DNA of 64,000 bases. Origin: an uncultured Spartobacteria bacterium (GTDB lineage: Bacteria; Verrucomicrobiota; Verrucomicrobiia; Chthoniobacterales; Chthoniobacteraceae). Of this stretch, positions 8,837 through 18,700 are shown piece after piece (the stretch's first letter is position 1; each line of letters opens with the position of its first letter). The stretch covers positions 44,271 to 108,270 of the forward strand of contig CAIRYQ010000034.1 in assembly GCA_903882875.1 (NCBI GenBank), in the 5' to 3' direction. A model generated the notes under the pieces. That model was not told where the DNA came from and searched no databases. It saw nothing but the letters and a program-made list of their open reading frames with translations. Position numbers and translations under genes: made by a program.

Positions 8837-9766
8837 TCAGTCTGTGGGGCGCTTGTCTTGAGCGGGCAGCTTAACCCGGCGCTCGGCGGGGATGTCCATC
8901 TTTTGTTCGAGAGCGCGCGCGGCCTCGATGACGGCAGGCTCGCGCGAACCGGTCTTGATGAGATCGGTGAGCGCCGCGTAGGCGGAGCCCGCCTTGCCGG
9001 GTGTGCCTGCGAATTTCACAACGGTGCGCCAGATGCGCTGCTCGTCCGGGATGGCCAGCTTTGCCTCAAGATTTTGAATGTGGCGGAAGAGCGTGAGCAG
9101 CCACTCGTGTTCGCTTTCGTTGAAGAGCGTCATGAGCCGCTCATAAGCCTCGCGCTCGCGGCCCGGCACCTCGGCCAGCGCATAGGCGGCGAAGCGGCGC
9201 GTGTATTCGAGGTGGCCGGGGCGATTCGACGCCTCATCGTAGGCCTTCGATGCCCTCTCGAAATCCTTGAGCTTGTCCTTGTACAAAGTGCCGAGCCGCT
9301 CGTACAGCTCCCAACTGTCGGGATTGCTCTCGATTCCGCGCTGGAGAAAATCTTTTCCGACCATGAAAAACTCCCGCATCTTCGCCTTCCGTACGACGGG
9401 ATCGGGCTCGTGGTTCTCGATGTGTGCCGCGCCGTTCCACGCCATGTGCCATGCGCTGAGATCCCAGAAAAGGATGCGCCGCGGCTGCATCGCCGTGCAG
9501 GTGTCGAAGAGCAGCTTCATGCGGCCGTACTGCACATCGTGCCACGCGGTGTGCGCGCGAATCCACAGCAGGTCCGCGACCGCCGCGCGAAGGCCGCCGA
9601 GCGCCGCGATGAATCCCGCCTGGCCCGCCTGCTGCCGGAGGCTTACGGTCGGTTTGAAGCCGCCAAGCCGCGTGTTTTCCATGCGCTGCTCCAGCCGCGA
9701 CTCGAAGGAAAACTTCGCAACGCCCCACGCCAGCAGGACGAGGATGCCGAGCACCCGGCCTTTCAT
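8837..9766 (-). CDS. Membrane-anchored TPR-like protein of the ABC-2 exporter operon
   Basis: A 309-residue protein. It has an N-terminal membrane anchor (VLGILVLLAWGVAKFSF) and then alpha-helical repeat-like sequence with TPR character (DSWELYERLGTLYKDKLKDF and neighbours). The start ATG at 9766 overlaps the stop of the upstream permease gene in an ATGA, a sign of translational coupling. Longer open sequence upstream is not needed, since the anchor begins right after this ATG. Function is unknown; the coupling suggests an accessory or scaffold role for the ABC-2 transporter. A methionine-tryptophan rich stretch around WDLSAWHMAWN is notable. Confidence 0.8.
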   Translation of the reverse strand: MKGRVLGILVLLAWGVAKFSFESRLEQRMENTRLGGFKPTVSLRQQAGQAGFIAALGGLRAAVADLLWIRAHTAWHDVQYGRMKLLFDTCTAMQPRRILFWDLSAWHMAWNGAAHIENHEPDPVVRKAKMREFFMVGKDFLQRGIESNPDSWELYERLGTLYKDKLKDFERASKAYDEASNRPGHLEYTRRFAAYALAEVPGREREAYERLMTLFNESEHEWLLTLFRHIQNLEAKLAIPDEQRIWRTVVKFAGTPGKAGSAYAALTDLIKTGSREPAVIEAARALEQKMDIPAERRVKLPAQDKRPTD

Positions 9767-10683
9767 AGCTCGCGCCACGCGAAAAACAGCCAGCCCACGA
9801 AAAGGTACACGAGCAGGTAGCCCGCGCCGAGCCCGGCGATGCGGACGAACACATCCGCATCCACATTGATGCCGACGGCGATGTCGTCCACGACATTGAA
9901 AAGCTGCATGTCCGGCACGAACACCGTGATGAGCCGCAGCAGGATCGCGGTGTGGGTCGGAACTTCCGCGGTGCCCAGCGGCCCCTGCCACACGCTGCGC
10001 GCCATCGGCACGAGGTAGCCGGCGAAAATGACCATCAGCGAGATGATCACCGTGAAGAGCCACGAGGTCGAAAAGCACGAAATCATCAACGTTAGTCCCG
10101 CACACACGATCGATCGGAAAAAAATCACGCCGATTCCACCGAAGAGCGTCGAGGTGAAGGTGCCTGACTTGACCTTTGCGATCGCCGCCGCCGCGCGTTC
10201 GGGCATTTCCGTTAACTGGAGATTTTCAATCTCGCGGCCCTGCCAGAAATACAGCACGACGAGGAACGCCGCCGTCATGAGCAGCGTGGCGACGAGGAGG
10301 ATCATCGTCACGCCCGCGAGCTTTCCCACGAGGTATTCAAAGCGCGAGACGGGCTTCGCGAGGATCGTGTAGAGCGTGCGATCCTCCATGTCCTTAGGGA
10401 GCAGCATCGCGGTGGCGAGCACGGCGAGCAGCATCGTGAAGACGGACATCGCGCCGAGGCACACATCCATCACCGTCTGGAGCTGCCCCTGAAATGAAAT
10501 CGAGGCCGTCAGGAGCGAGGTTCCGATGAGGAAGAGCCCGAAGACGAGCATGAAGTAGAACACTTTCTGCCGGACGAGATCGCGAAACGTGTTCGCCGCG
10601 ATCGCCCATGTGCGGCGGAGGGAGAAAAGCTTGTGCGCGGAGGCGTGGGCTGCCACGGCGGGGCCGGAGGATTCGGTGGTCAT
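9763..10683 (-). CDS. ABC-2 type transporter permease
   Basis: A 306-residue integral membrane protein. A short soluble N-terminus is followed by about six hydrophobic segments, including VFYFMLVFGLFLIGTSLL, FTMLLAVLATAMLLP, MILLVATLLMTAAFLVVLYF and TVIISLMVIFAGYLVP. The motif DMEDRTLYTILAKPVSRFEYLVGK between the second and third segments is characteristic of ABC-2 permeases related to the GldF/NosY group. It overlaps the ATP-binding gene upstream (ATG/stop overlap at 10680-10683) and the TPR gene downstream. Together they should form an exporter at the inner membrane; cargo unknown. Confidence 0.92.
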   Translation of the reverse strand: MTTESSGPAVAAHASAHKLFSLRRTWAIAANTFRDLVRQKVFYFMLVFGLFLIGTSLLTASISFQGQLQTVMDVCLGAMSVFTMLLAVLATAMLLPKDMEDRTLYTILAKPVSRFEYLVGKLAGVTMILLVATLLMTAAFLVVLYFWQGREIENLQLTEMPERAAAAIAKVKSGTFTSTLFGGIGVIFFRSIVCAGLTLMISCFSTSWLFTVIISLMVIFAGYLVPMARSVWQGPLGTAEVPTHTAILLRLITVFVPDMQLFNVVDDIAVGINVDADVFVRIAGLGAGYLLVYLFVGWLFFAWREL

Positions 10684-11534
10684 TTCTTTCCGGCTGTCAC
10701 ATCGAGGAAATACCGCTCGAGATTCTGCTGCGGCTTGTGCGCGCCGAGCACGCGCGCCCCGCCGGCCTCGGCGCGTTCGCGCAATTCGGCGAGCAGTGCG
10801 GGGGAGACATTTTCGAGCGTGAGTTCCGTCTGGTTTTCGATCGAGATCAGATCATCGAGCGGCCCTTCGCGGACGAGCTTCCCGTGGTTCATGATGCCGA
10901 TGCGATCGCAGATTTCCTGCACCTGGCTGAGCAGGTGCGAGCAGAGCAGGACGGTGATGCCTCGCTGCTTCAGCCGCAGGATCAAATCGCGGATATCGTG
11001 CGAGCCCGCCGGGTCCACGCCCGCCGTCGGCTCGTCGAGCACGAGCAGCCGAGGATCCTGGACGAGCGCCTGCGCGAGGCCGATGCGCTGGAGCATGCCC
11101 TTCGAATATCCGCCCACGCGCCGGTCCGCCGCGGACTCCAGCCCGACCAGCGCGAGAAGTTCGCGCGAGCGGTCGCGCAGCATTTTCCCTCCGAGGCCAC
11201 ACAGCTTGCCGTAGAAATCCAGCGTCTCCGAGCCGGTGAGGAATTTGTAGAAGTACGGATTCTCGGGGAGAAAGCCGACGGCCTCGCGGCTTTCCACATC
11301 GCGGCTGTCGCGCCCGAAGATGCATGTGCGCCCCGAAGTCGGCACGACGAGGCCGAGGACGATTTTCATCGTGGTGCTTTTGCCTGAGCCGTTCGGCCCG
11401 AGCAGGCCGTACACATGGCCGGCCTCGACGGTGAGCGAGAGGCTGTCCACCGCGGTGACTTTTCCGCGGTTGAAAATCGAAGGGTTCGTGAACTCCTTCG
11501 TGAGATTCTCGATGGTGATCGCAGGGGTGCCCAT
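10680..11534 (-). CDS. ABC transporter ATP-binding protein (ABC-2 type exporter)
   Basis: A 284-residue ATPase. Walker A is GLLGPNGSGKSTT, the signature is YSKGMLQRIGLAQAL, Walker B is LLVLDEPTAGVDP, and the H-loop is LLCSHLL. I chose ATG 11534 (MGTPAITIENLTKEF); a TTG at 11543 would add three residues. The ~90-residue tail resembles that of exporters of the CcmA/GldA type. It is the first gene of the exporter operon, overlaps the permease, and starts 34 bases after the stop of the SOD gene on the same strand, so it may be read through from it. Confidence 0.93.
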   Translation of the reverse strand: MGTPAITIENLTKEFTNPSIFNRGKVTAVDSLSLTVEAGHVYGLLGPNGSGKSTTMKIVLGLVVPTSGRTCIFGRDSRDVESREAVGFLPENPYFYKFLTGSETLDFYGKLCGLGGKMLRDRSRELLALVGLESAADRRVGGYSKGMLQRIGLAQALVQDPRLLVLDEPTAGVDPAGSHDIRDLILRLKQRGITVLLCSHLLSQVQEICDRIGIMNHGKLVREGPLDDLISIENQTELTLENVSPALLAELRERAEAGGARVLGAHKPQQNLERYFLDVTAGKK

Positions 11535-11568
11535 TCGTCTCAAGACCGCCGGGACTTTCGCACGCAGA

Positions 11569-12279
11569 TCAGCCCTGCAATTTCTTGAATCGCGCTCCGA
11601 CGAATTCCCAGTGGATCACGTCCTGGAACGCTTTCACGTATTCCACACGGCGGTTCTGATACTTCAAATAGTAGGCGTGCTCCCACACATCAATGCCCAG
11701 CAGCGGCTGCCCGCCGGTGCTCAGCGGCGAATCCTGGTTCGGCGTGTTTTCGATCGCGAGCTTTCCGGCGCGCAACACGAGCCAAGTCCACCCGCTGCCG
11801 AAGACCTTCATCGCGCTGTCGCCAAACTGCTCCTGCCATTTCGCGAATGCGCCGAAATCCTTTTCGATCGCCTTGAGCAGATCGCCCTGCGGTCCGCCCG
11901 CGCCCTTTTTCAAATGCTGCCAGAAGAGCGTGTGGTTGAAATGTCCGCCGCCCTGGTTGCGGATGTCGTTGCGGATGCCCTCGGGCACGGCGTCGAGATG
12001 CGCGACCAAATCCTCCACGCTCTTGCTCGCGAGCGACGGCTCCTTTGCGACGGCGGCATTCAGCTTCGCGACGTATGCGGCGTGGTGCTTGTCGTGGTGG
12101 ATTTTCATCGTCTCGGCATCAATGTGCGGCTCCAGCGCGTCGTAGTCGAAGCCGAGCGGCGGCAGCTTGAAGACCTCCGGCGGCGTCGCAGCAGGCTGTG
12201 CGAAGGCACCCGATGTGGCGAGTGCGCCGGTGGTGAGGATGATGTTCTTGATGGCGTTGCGGCGAGTGAGAGGAGTCAT
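11569..12279 (-). CDS. sodA: Superoxide dismutase, Mn type, with export signal
   Basis: 236 residues from ATG 12279. The Fe/Mn SOD fold is complete: metal ligands in [27 protein letters not shown] and [15 protein letters not shown]. The NQDSPL stretch carries the glutamine typical of Mn-type enzymes. Unlike cytoplasmic SodA it begins with about 28 extra residues, [24 protein letters not shown], which resemble a TAT leader (twin arginine, then a hydrophobic core and AxA-like site). It therefore probably detoxifies superoxide in the periplasm. A strong match outside the leader makes the enzyme call secure; the metal and location are inference. Confidence 0.93.
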   Translation of the reverse strand: MTPLTRRNAIKNIILTTGALATSGAFAQPAATPPEVFKLPPLGFDYDALEPHIDAETMKIHHDKHHAAYVAKLNAAVAKEPSLASKSVEDLVAHLDAVPEGIRNDIRNQGGGHFNHTLFWQHLKKGAGGPQGDLLKAIEKDFGAFAKWQEQFGDSAMKVFGSGWTWLVLRAGKLAIENTPNQDSPLSTGGQPLLGIDVWEHAYYLKYQNRRVEYVKAFQDVIHWEFVGARFKKLQG

Positions 12280-12384
12280 GGGATGAGATCGGAGGTGGAG
12301 TGTGCGTATAAGCCTGCTTCGGAGAAAATGCCAGCACGATGAGCGCAGTTGCGCGCGCCGCGCCGCGATGACAAGGTGCAAGCG

Positions 12385-13599
12385 ATGACCAGCATTGATT
12401 GGGCGAAAGTCCGCGCCGACTTTCCGATTCTCGCACAGCAGGTGAACGGCAGGCCGTTGCTCTACCTCGACAACGCCGCCAGTTCGCAGAAGCCGCGCGC
12501 CGTGATCGAATCGCTCGTGAACTACTACGAGCGCGACAACGCAAACGTCCACCGCGGCCTGCACGAACTCAGCTCGCGCGCGACGGACGCCTTCGAGGGT
12601 GCGCGGACGAAAATCGCGCGCTACCTCGGTGCCGAGAGCGCGGAGCAAATCATCTTCACCCGCGGCACGACCGAGGGAATCAACCTCGTTGCAAATACGT
12701 GGGGCGTCGCAAACCTGAAGGCTGGCGACGTGATCCTGCTCACCGAGATGGAGCACCACAGCAACCTCGTCCCGTGGCAGCTCCTCGCGGAAAGGACGGG
12801 CGCGAAGCTGCGGTTCGTCCCCGTCGCCGACGATGGCACGCTCGCCTTCGAGCCCGCGCTGCTCGAAGGCGTGAAGCTCTTCGCATTTGTCCACGTCTCA
12901 AACTCCCTCGGCACGATCAATCCCGCCGCCGATCTTTGCCGCGCCGCGCGTGCAGCCGGTGCCGTGACGCTCGTGGACGGCGCGCAGTCCACCGGACACA
13001 TGCCGGTGAACGTCCGCGAAATCGGCTGTGATTTCTACGCATTCTCCGGCCACAAAATCTGCGCGCCAACGGGCATCGGCGCGCTTTACGGACGGCTCGA
13101 ACTGCTCGAAAAAATGCCGCCGTGGCACGGCGGCGGCGAGATGATCGTGAGCGTGACGTACGAACGCGCGACCTACAAACAGCCGCCGCACAAGTTCGAG
13201 GCCGGCACGCCGAACATCGCCGACGCGGTCGGGCTCGGCGCGGCGATTGACTACCTCGAAGCCATCGGACGCCAGAACATCTTCGACCACGACGCCGAAC
13301 TCACCGCGCGCGCCGTCCATCACCTCGCGGAAATCCCCGGCGTCCGCGTCCTCGGCCCGCAGAAAAGCCGCGGCGCGCTGGCCGCATTCCACGCCGAATG
13401 GGCGCATCCGCACGACCTCACCACATTTGCCAATGAGCACGGCCTCGCCTTGCGCGGCGGGCACCACTGCACGCAGCCGCTCATGCGAAAAATGAAACTC
13501 CCCGGCACCACGCGAGCCAGTTTCTACTTTTACAACACGCTCGACGAAGTGGATCGCATGGCCGAAATCCTCCGCGCCGCGCACCGCTTCTTCGCGTGA
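12385..13599 (+). CDS. sufS: Cysteine desulfurase, SufS type
   Basis: 404 residues from ATG 12385; an upstream in-frame TTG at 12349 is not needed. A class-V aminotransferase-fold PLP enzyme that takes sulfur from cysteine for Fe-S cluster assembly. Visible motifs are [10 protein letters not shown] near the N-terminus, the PLP-region [17 protein letters not shown] with the Schiff-base lysine, and the active-site cysteine in [12 protein letters not shown], which with its length indicates group II (SufS). No sufBCD, sufE or sufU lies beside it. It is divergent from the SOD gene, which may share oxidative-stress control, though I see no operator. Confidence 0.92.
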   Translation: MTSIDWAKVRADFPILAQQVNGRPLLYLDNAASSQKPRAVIESLVNYYERDNANVHRGLHELSSRATDAFEGARTKIARYLGAESAEQIIFTRGTTEGINLVANTWGVANLKAGDVILLTEMEHHSNLVPWQLLAERTGAKLRFVPVADDGTLAFEPALLEGVKLFAFVHVSNSLGTINPAADLCRAARAAGAVTLVDGAQSTGHMPVNVREIGCDFYAFSGHKICAPTGIGALYGRLELLEKMPPWHGGGEMIVSVTYERATYKQPPHKFEAGTPNIADAVGLGAAIDYLEAIGRQNIFDHDAELTARAVHHLAEIPGVRVLGPQKSRGALAAFHAEWAHPHDLTTFANEHGLALRGGHHCTQPLMRKMKLPGTTRASFYFYNTLDEVDRMAEILRAAHRFFA

Positions 13600-13612
13600 C
13601 CGGCCCGGCGCG

Positions 13613-14302
13613 TTAAGCCGCCGCCCCGGTCTCCACGATCCGTCCGTCGCGCATGTCGAGATGCCGGTCGCCGCGCTTCGCCAGCTCGCGATCGTGCGTC
13701 ACCACCACGAGCGTCTTTCTCTCCTCGCGCACGAGGTTCAGCAGCAACTCCACGATGCTGCCGCCCGTCGCGGAATCGAGATTGCCCGTCGGCTCGTCGG
13801 CGAAAATCACCTCGGGGTTGTTGATGAGCGCGCGCGCGATCGCCACGCGCTGCTGCTCGCCGCCGCTGAGTTCCGCGGGGAGATGCTGAAGCCGTTCGCC
13901 GAGCCCCACACGCTCCAGCGCGGACTGCGCCGCGGCCTGCTTGTCCGCGCCGCCGATGAGCGCGGGCAGCATCACATTTTCCAGCGCCGTCAGCTCCGGC
14001 AGCAGGTGATACGCTTGGAACACGAAGCCGAACTTCGTGTTCCGCAGCTTCGCGAGATTCCGCTCCGACTGCGCATACACGTCCACCTCGCCAAATTTCA
14101 CCACGCCCTTCTCCGGCCGCTCCAGCCCCGCCAGCGTGTAGAGCAGCGTGCTCTTGCCCGCGCCGCTCGCGCCGCAGAGGAACAGCGATTCGCCTGGCGT
14201 GATGGCGAGCGTGATGCCACGCAGCACCTCGATCGTGCGCACGCCCATTTTGAAGGAGCGGTAAAGTGCGTGTGCGGAAATCTGTGCGGCGGTCTGGCTC
14301 AT
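13613..14302 (-). CDS. LolD-like lipoprotein/ABC exporter ATPase
   Basis: 229 residues from ATG 14302. Walker A is CGASGAGKSTLLYTLAGLE, signature LSGGEQQRVAIARAL, Walker B VIFADEPTGNLD, and H-loop VVVTHD. The overall pattern (VLRGITLAITPGESLFLCG, FVFQAYHLLPELTALENVMLP) is that of the LolD/MacB/FtsE group that powers extraction of lipoproteins or efflux. No LolC/E-type permease lies next to it in the window, so its partner must be encoded elsewhere. It is convergent with sufS, 13 bases apart. Because LolD and MacB-type ATPases are hard to separate by eye, no symbol is assigned. Confidence 0.88.
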   Translation of the reverse strand: MSQTAAQISAHALYRSFKMGVRTIEVLRGITLAITPGESLFLCGASGAGKSTLLYTLAGLERPEKGVVKFGEVDVYAQSERNLAKLRNTKFGFVFQAYHLLPELTALENVMLPALIGGADKQAAAQSALERVGLGERLQHLPAELSGGEQQRVAIARALINNPEVIFADEPTGNLDSATGGSIVELLLNLVREERKTLVVVTHDRELAKRGDRHLDMRDGRIVETGAAA

Positions 14303-14804
14303 CGTGAGCGCGCACCGTAGGCGGCGGCGCACGCCTCGGCAACTCCGATAACTCCCATGTGACGTTCGACGGCGCAGCGATGCGTTTTATCCTGCGGGGT
14401 GATGCCGGAGGGCATCATCAAATGGGACCGCGCCCCGCGTAGAGCGGCGTGGCCGCCACGCGGCTTTACGCCGTTCCGATTCACCCGACGCATCCGTCAT
14501 ATGCGTGCCGTCCGCCAGCAAAATGGAGGCCGTGCATGGATAGAAGAATGGACGCTGAAGCCCTCAGCCCAATCCACCGAAGCGGAACCGTTCCCAAGTG
14601 ATCTTCCATAACCTTCAAACCATAACCCATCCCCTCAACCCCACTCCGGCCTGAATATCGGGGGGAAGCTCAGCGGCAACGCCTCCTGGATGACAGGAAA
14701 ACAGGGCTGGCCACTGACGATCCAATTTCGGCCTGACGATTCTTTGACAAATGCCGCGCGGGGATTTGACGACTCCGTGGGCGTACGGCATTACTCTCCG
14801 AAGC
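14303..14804. other. 502-bp intergenic region
   Basis: Lies between divergent genes at 14302 (-) and 14805 (+). I see no convincing gene. It holds two hairpin-forming sequences: GATGCCGGAGGGCATC near 14401-14416 and a stronger one at 14443-14465 (listed separately). Short open frames across it have no recognisable domain. Confidence 0.5.
14443..14465. repeat. Intergenic palindrome (REP-like)
   Basis: The core is GCGTGGC, one base, GCCACGC (14447-14461), a perfect 7-bp inverted repeat. It is extended by AGC on the left and GCT on the right. It lacks a T-run, so a simple terminator is less likely than a REP-like element or protein site. Confidence 0.5.
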
Positions 14805-15728
14805 ATGGGGCACCATCACATTCATACCAGTAAGTTGCCCGCGCTTTGGGCGGTGTCTCTGCTGTGCTGGGAGGTTTTTTTCGCGCCCGGATTGATCCGG
14901 GCGGATGTCCTCCCCCATGTGGGCATTCTCGAAAGGGCGATCACCGCGCAGGCGGTGTTCGTCGGCAAAGTCACCGAGATCGAGAAAGAGGAGGGGATTG
15001 CGGAGGAACCTCCCGAGGAATCGGAGGCGAAGGAGAAGCGGACGAAGGTTAGTTATCAAATGGCCGTCGTGAAGATTACGGATCCACTGATTGGAGTGAA
15101 GGATTTGAACGAGTTGCGTGTGGGCTTTGGTCCGCATGTCGTGGGTGCGGTGCGGAAGGGAGAAGCGCCAGAGGAGGGAGGCAGGCACGCCCCGCGGATT
15201 GCCCCTCTGCCACAGCTCCAGAAGGACGAACAATGGCTGTTCTTCCTGAACAAACACCCAAATGGGAAATTCTGGGTGATGCCGCAGCTTTATTACCCGC
15301 TCAGCATTGATACCAAGGAAGACCGGGAGCATTTCTCGGGTGTGGCGCACGTCGCGGCAGTTCTGGCAAATCCCCTCAAGGAGCTAAAGGCCGAGAAGGC
15401 TGAGGATCGCTGCTTTGCCGCGGTCGTCCTCTTGGAGACATACCACCTCATTCCACCAGGAACACCGGGAGTGAAGGTCAGCAAGGTGCCAGTGGAAGAA
15501 AGCCGCCTGATCATGAAAGGCCTGACGGAGTCCAACTGGAATAGGGCGAATCCGATCGTCGGTGGCGGCATGTGGCAGACTTATCTGCGGCACCGGCCGA
15601 GCGAGAAGGACGGATGGGTGAGCGAGGATATCACTGCGGACTTCAATGAATTCCGGGACGACTTTGCATGCTGGCTGGCTGATCCCGGTGCGGATTACCA
15701 GATAGAAAGACGGGAGCAAGTGCGCTAA
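14805..15728 (+). CDS. Unknown secreted protein
   Basis: 307 residues from ATG 14805, which is followed directly by a histidine-containing start (MGHHHIHTSK) and a hydrophobic leader (LPALWAVSLLCWEVFFAPGLIRA). The mature part begins DVLPHVGILERAITAQAVFVGKV, which resembles the start of small beta-barrel (TIMP/netrin-like) domains found in bacterial exported proteins. An acidic linker EKEEGIAEEPPEESEAKEK follows. Later there is WLFFLNKHPNGKFWVM, also seen in such domains. I do not recognise a named family with confidence. It lies alone between a LolD-like ATPase and a histidine kinase. Confidence 0.7.
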   Translation: MGHHHIHTSKLPALWAVSLLCWEVFFAPGLIRADVLPHVGILERAITAQAVFVGKVTEIEKEEGIAEEPPEESEAKEKRTKVSYQMAVVKITDPLIGVKDLNELRVGFGPHVVGAVRKGEAPEEGGRHAPRIAPLPQLQKDEQWLFFLNKHPNGKFWVMPQLYYPLSIDTKEDREHFSGVAHVAAVLANPLKELKAEKAEDRCFAAVVLLETYHLIPPGTPGVKVSKVPVEESRLIMKGLTESNWNRANPIVGGGMWQTYLRHRPSEKDGWVSEDITADFNEFRDDFACWLADPGADYQIERREQVR

Positions 15729-15789
15729 AACGGGCGGCAGATTCAGAGTGCGACTTCGCTCGGAGCGGCTGAAGACGGCGATATCCGGC

Positions 15790-18700
15790 TCATTGCTTCC
15801 CGTTGGGTGCAAGGGTGAAAAAGAATGTGGCGCCCCGGTTCACTTCGCCCTCGCCCCAGATGCTTCCCCCGTGTCGCTGCACGATGCGCTGCACCAGTGC
15901 CAGGCCGACACCGGTGCCTTCGAACTCCTCCGGGCCGTGCAGCCGCTGGAAGACGCCGAATAGCTTGTCTGAGTAACGCATGTCGAAGCCGGCCCCGTTA
16001 TCTTTGATGTAATAGATGTGCCCGGCATCCCCGCCGTCCTTGGTGCCGATCTCAATCTCGGGAAATTCGCGTCCTTTGGTGAACTTAATGGCGTTGCCGA
16101 TGAGGTTAATCCACACTTGCCGAATCATGGCCGGTGTGCCGAAGGCTGGAGGAAGCGGATATAGGGCGAGCCTTACCTGGCGCTCTGTTTCGCTCGCGAC
16201 CAAACTGTCGAATACATCCCCGGCCAGTGAGCGCATGTCAATTTCCTCCGGCTTTAGCGGCTGCCGTCCGATGCGGGAGAATGCGAGCAGGTCGGCGATG
16301 AGCTGCCCCATCTGTTTCGCACCGGAGGCGATCATTTCCAAGAGGGCGCGGCCATCCGGGCCGACTTGCTCGGCGTACCGCTTCAGCACGATGCGTGAGA
16401 ATCCATCCACGGCTCGCAGCGGCGCGCGGAGGTCATGCGAGACGGAGTAGGTGAATGCTTCCAGTTCCTTGTTTGCGGCTTGCAACTCACTGGTCCGCTG
16501 CTCGACCCGCCGTTCGAGATCCGCATTCAGCGCGTGGATTTGCTCCTCCGCCCGCTTGCGATCGCTGATGTCGCGGACGATTGCCTGAAGCATCAGTCGT
16601 CCGCCAAGGGTTACGGTGTTCAAGGCGACCTCGGCGGGGAATGGAGTGCCGTCGAGCTTCGTGTGCATCCATTCAAAGAACTGCGGCCTCCCGGAAAAAG
16701 CCGCTGTGATTTTTTCGATCGCGCATTCGCGCGAACTCCGTCCGTCCGGTTGGAGCTGTGGCGAGAATTCATAGGGCGGATGTCCCACAATCTGGTCGCG
16801 TGTCCCGCAGCCGAACATCTGCAGTGTGCGTGCATTGCAGTCCACAAACTGTTCGCCCTCCATGAGGAAGATCGCATCGCCTGCATTCTCGAATAACGTG
16901 CGGAACTTATGTTCGCTTTCCCGCAGCGCCTCCTCCGCCCGCTTGCGTTCGATGGCAATGCGAATGATATGGGTGGCCCGTGCAATGAGATACTGCTCGG
17001 CCGGCAGAGGGGAGCGCGGTTCGCGATAATAGATGGCGAAGGTGCCGAGGGTTTTTCCCATGCTGCCGAATATCGGCGTGGACCAGCAGGCGCGCAGTCC
17101 GTGTCCCAGCGCCAGCTCCCGGTAATCAGGCCAGAGTGGATCGCTGCTGATGTCCGAGACGATTATCTGGCTTTTCGTGCTTACCGCGGTGCCGCATGAA
17201 CCTGCGTGGGGACCGATGGGAGCACCGTCAATGGCGCGGTTATAAGCTGCGGGCAGGCTCGGGGCCGCGCCGTGGCGCAAATGGATGCCATCCTCGTCGA
17301 GCAGAAGGATCGAGCAAAGTGCTCCTGGCGCCTGCATTTCCAAGCCAAACATGAGCCTTTCCAGCACGTCGTGCAGCGGCGAGGTGCTGGTGATTAGTTC
17401 CATGGCGGCCTTTTCCCAATTCAATAGCTTCTGCACCTGTGTCCGCTCAGTGACATCCACCACCACGGAAGCGACGCCAATGACTTTTCCGTGCCCGTCA
17501 ACCAACGGAGTATTATACCAATCGCAGAGAATGATTGCCCCGTCCTTGCGCACATTGTCGTTTGAGCTTCGTTCCCCGCCGGCTGTCTTTAGCAGCGATT
17601 TCCACACTTGATCCACTTTTGGGCGGGAATTTCTGGGAATGATGAAGGAGGCATGCCGGCCGATTGCCTCCTCGTGTGTGAATCCAAAAATCGTCCGTGC
17701 GGCGGGATTCCACCGGGTCACGCGGAAATCGAGATACCATTCGATGACGGCCATCGGCGTCTGCTCAAAGTGCAGCCGCAGTTTCTGATTGGCCAGCTCC
17801 AATGCCTCCTCCGCACGTTTCTGCGCGGTGATGTCGCGGCTCACGCCCACGAGTCCGACGATATTGCCGGCGCCATCGCGCATGGGCACCTTGGTCGTCA
17901 GTTCCGTGCGGGCCGTGCCATCCGGGGCCGCGCTTGCCTCCTCCAGATTCAACACTGCCTCACCCGAAAGCACACGCCGCTCATCTTCGAGAAAGGCCGC
18001 GGCAATCGCTGGTGGAAAATAGTCGGCGTCCGTCCTGCCGATCATCTCCTGCCAGTTTGCAGTGCCGAGAGATCGTGCGCATGTCTCATTGGCCATGAGG
18101 AAGCGGCTTTGAGTATCTTTCAGATAGATGGAGATAGGCAGCACATCCAGCACTGTGCGCAAGCGTGTCCGTTCGGATGCCAATGCTTCCTCGGCCTTTT
18201 TCCATCCGGTGATGTCCTTTATTGTCGCCAGATAGTTCACATATTTCCCATCCGAATTCTCGATGGCCGACGGGCTGACGATTACCGGGAATCGCTCGCC
18301 GCTCTTGCGCATGAATGTGAGTTCAAAACTGCTGAACTTGCCCTCCATCGTCTCGGCGAGCGCAGCCTGAATACGTTCATGTTCCTCCGGCGGCCAGTAC
18401 GGGAACGGCAGATTGCGCCCGATGAGTTCCCCGCGCGTGAAGCCTGTCATTTCGCAAAAGGCCCGGTTCACATTCACCTGAACGCCGTTCGCATCGAGTA
18501 GCGAGAACCCGTCCGGCATGGAATCAATCAGAGTGTTGGCAAATTCAACGGAGGTGCCCTGCATCACCACGGCATGGAGCCGGCCGGCATTCAGTGCGGC
18601 GATCAGCCAACCGAGCGTCGAGCACGTCACCATGAAGAACCAAAGCAGAAGCACGCTCTGCGTCGGGTTTGGACGGAAAAACGGGCCGTGCCCCGTCGCT

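Noticed and set aside
12349..12384. TTG start 12 codons upstream for sufS
   Set aside because: The residues [12 protein letters not shown] are not family-like; the conserved protein begins at ATG 12385.
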